A stretch of 7,271 bases of DNA from Chitinispirillaceae bacterium (GTDB lineage: Bacteria > Fibrobacterota > Chitinivibrionia > Chitinivibrionales > Chitinispirillaceae), in contig JAFGOU010000369.1 in the NCBI GenBank assembly GCA_016926315.1, positions 1 to 7,271 on the forward strand. Direction: 5' to 3'. This document shows, piece after piece, positions 5,885 to 7,271 of this stretch. Position 1 is the stretch's first letter; each line of letters opens with the position of its first letter. The notes beneath the pieces were generated by a model. The model ran no database searches. It was not told where the DNA came from and saw only the letters and a list, made by a program, of their open reading frames with translations. The position numbers and the translations under genes were made by a program.

Positions 5885-5885
5885 T

Positions 5886-7271
5886 ATGGGAAAGGTAATA
5901 GGAATCGATCTTGGCACCACAAACTCATGTGTTGCCGTTATGGAGGCTGGAAAACCGGTGGTAATCGCCAACTCCGAAGGAGGCCGCACGACGCCATCGA
6001 TCGTCGGATTCGCCAAAAACGGTGAAAAACTGGTCGGCGCGATTGCAAAACGCCAGGCAATAACCAACCCGGAAAATACGGTTTACTCCATCAAACGGTT
6101 TATGGGACGCCGTCACAGCGAAGTCGAATCCGAAGAGAAACGGGTTCCGTACAATGTGGTCGGCGCGCCAACCGATCCGGTCAAAGTCCGCGTTGAGGAC
6201 CGCGACTACACGCCTCCCGAGATTTCGGCCATGATTCTCCAATACATGAAAAAGGCGGCCGAAGACTACCTCGGCGAAGAGGTCAAAGAGGCGGTCGTTA
6301 CCGTTCCCGCCTATTTTAACGACGCCCAGCGTCAGGCAACCAAAGATGCCGGGCGCATTGCAGGCCTTGACGTCAAGCGCATCATCAACGAACCAACGGC
6401 AGCGGCGCTTGCCTATGGTCTTGACAAAAAGCGCAACGAAAAGGTCGCGGTATTCGACCTCGGCGGCGGTACGTTCGATATATCCATTCTCGAAATCGGC
6501 GAAGGCGTGTTCGAGGTAAAATCGACCAACGGCGATACCCATCTGGGCGGCGACGATTTCGACAAGGTGATCATGGACCATATTGCCGAAGAGTTCCTGA
6601 AATCAAACGGTATTGACCTTCGTAACGACCGCATGGCGCTTCAGCGGCTCAAAGAAGCGGCGGAAAAGGCGAAAATAGAACTTTCTTCCGCCATGCAGGC
6701 CAATATCAACCTGCCGTTCATTACCGCCGACGCAAGCGGCCCTAAACATCTTGATCTTACCCTTACCCGCGCCAAACTTGAATCACTCGTGGCACACCTG
6801 GTCGACCGTTGCGTCGAACCGTGCAGGAACGCGCTCAATGACGCTCATCTCTCGATCAGCCAGATAGACGAAGTGCTGCTGGTCGGTGGCGCGACACGCA
6901 TGCCGGCGGTGCAGCGCAAAGTAGAAGAACTTTTTGGCAAGGCCCCGAACAGGAGCGTCAATCCCGACGAAGTGGTCGCTGTTGGCGCCGCCATCCAGGG
7001 GGCCATCCTTTCCGGCGACCAGGCGGTAAAGGACGTCCTGCTTCTCGACGTGACTCCGCTCTCGCTCGGTATCGAGACGCTGGGCGGTGTCATGACCAAG
7101 CTCATCGAACGGAACACCACCATCCCCACCAAAAAGAGCCAGGTGTTCTCCACCGCGTCTGACAGCCAGACCGCGGTCACGATCATGGTATACCAGGGTG
7201 AGCGTGAAATGGCGGCTCATAACCGTCTGCTGGGAAAGTTCGACCTGATCGGCATTCCGCCGGCGCCTCGC
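5886..7271 (+). CDS. dnaK: Molecular chaperone DnaK (Hsp70), 3' end outside window
   Basis: DnaK is the cytoplasmic Hsp70 that binds exposed hydrophobic peptide segments in an ATP-controlled cycle with DnaJ and GrpE. The window holds 462 codons of a protein normally near 640 residues. The ATPase domain is complete: IDLGTTNS (7-14), the catalytic lysine of SIKRFMGRR (K70), [17 protein letters not shown] (140-156), [14 protein letters not shown] (167-180), the phosphate loop DLGGGTFD (191-198) and GGATRMP (334-340). The interdomain linker [10 protein letters not shown] (383-392) and the start of the beta-sandwich substrate domain ([15 protein letters not shown], 410-424) follow. The frame is open to the last base and ends in PPAPR, the usual turn before the next beta strands. 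All key residues I can check are present. grpE and hrcA, frequent upstream neighbours, are absent here; dnaJ may lie beyond the edge. Confidence 0.97.
   Translation, partial: MGKVIGIDLGTTNSCVAVMEAGKPVVIANSEGGRTTPSIVGFAKNGEKLVGAIAKRQAITNPENTVYSIKRFMGRRHSEVESEEKRVPYNVVGAPTDPVKVRVEDRDYTPPEISAMILQYMKKAAEDYLGEEVKEAVVTVPAYFNDAQRQATKDAGRIAGLDVKRIINEPTAAALAYGLDKKRNEKVAVFDLGGGTFDISILEIGEGVFEVKSTNGDTHLGGDDFDKVIMDHIAEEFLKSNGIDLRNDRMALQRLKEAAEKAKIELSSAMQANINLPFITADASGPKHLDLTLTRAKLESLVAHLVDRCVEPCRNALNDAHLSISQIDEVLLVGGATRMPAVQRKVEELFGKAPNRSVNPDEVVAVGAAIQGAILSGDQAVKDVLLLDVTPLSLGIETLGGVMTKLIERNTTIPTKKSQVFSTASDSQTAVTIMVYQGEREMAAHNRLLGKFDLIGIPPAPR

Noticed and set aside
5925..6581. Minus-strand open frame (218 codons) inside dnaK
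   Set aside because: Antisense open frames opposite dnaK are a known annotation artefact caused by its codon bias; no independent support here.

Overview
This 7.3 kb window looks like an ordinary chromosomal segment of a Gram-negative bacterium. Two points support that: a lipoprotein gene with a lipobox signal peptide, and bacterial-type Era, RlmH, RecG and DnaK. The DNA is moderately GC-rich, with AT-rich intergenic patches. I cannot fix the phylum. The combination of housekeeping genes with a CslA-like membrane glycosyltransferase would fit Spirochaetota or a deltaproteobacterial-type lineage, but that is only a guess.

Layout. (1) Bases 1-347 are the 3' end of era, a ribosome-assembly GTPase, carrying its KH domain. 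(2) A convergent, minus-strand gene at 421-1164 encodes an unrecognised 247-residue lipoprotein. Its start is set by a strong Shine-Dalgarno sequence, and an intrinsic terminator at 343-383 lies between it and era. (3) The 231-base divergent gap 1165-1395 is rich in small hairpins. (4) rlmH (1396-1830) and recG (1947-3956) are co-directional. The 116 bases between them are almost filled by an inverted repeat built of GCGGAATG/GGATTG-type units. (5) After a 112-base gap comes a 514-residue membrane GT2 glycosyltransferase of the cellulose-synthase-like/CslA type (4069-5613). (6) A 272-base intergenic region holds a plausible sigma70 promoter with two small palindromes and a 30-codon ORF. It leads into dnaK (5886 onward), which runs off the right edge at codon 462, inside the substrate-binding domain.

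Functionally the genes do not form one pathway. era and rlmH concern ribosome maturation, recG concerns replication-fork repair, dnaK is the Hsp70 chaperone, and the glycosyltransferase probably makes an exported or surface polysaccharide. I see no mobile element, CRISPR array, tRNA or rRNA. No obvious new multi-gene system is present. The most unusual signals are non-coding: the rlmH-recG inverted repeat, a hairpin separating a perfect Shine-Dalgarno from the rlmH start codon, and the palindromes in the dnaK promoter.
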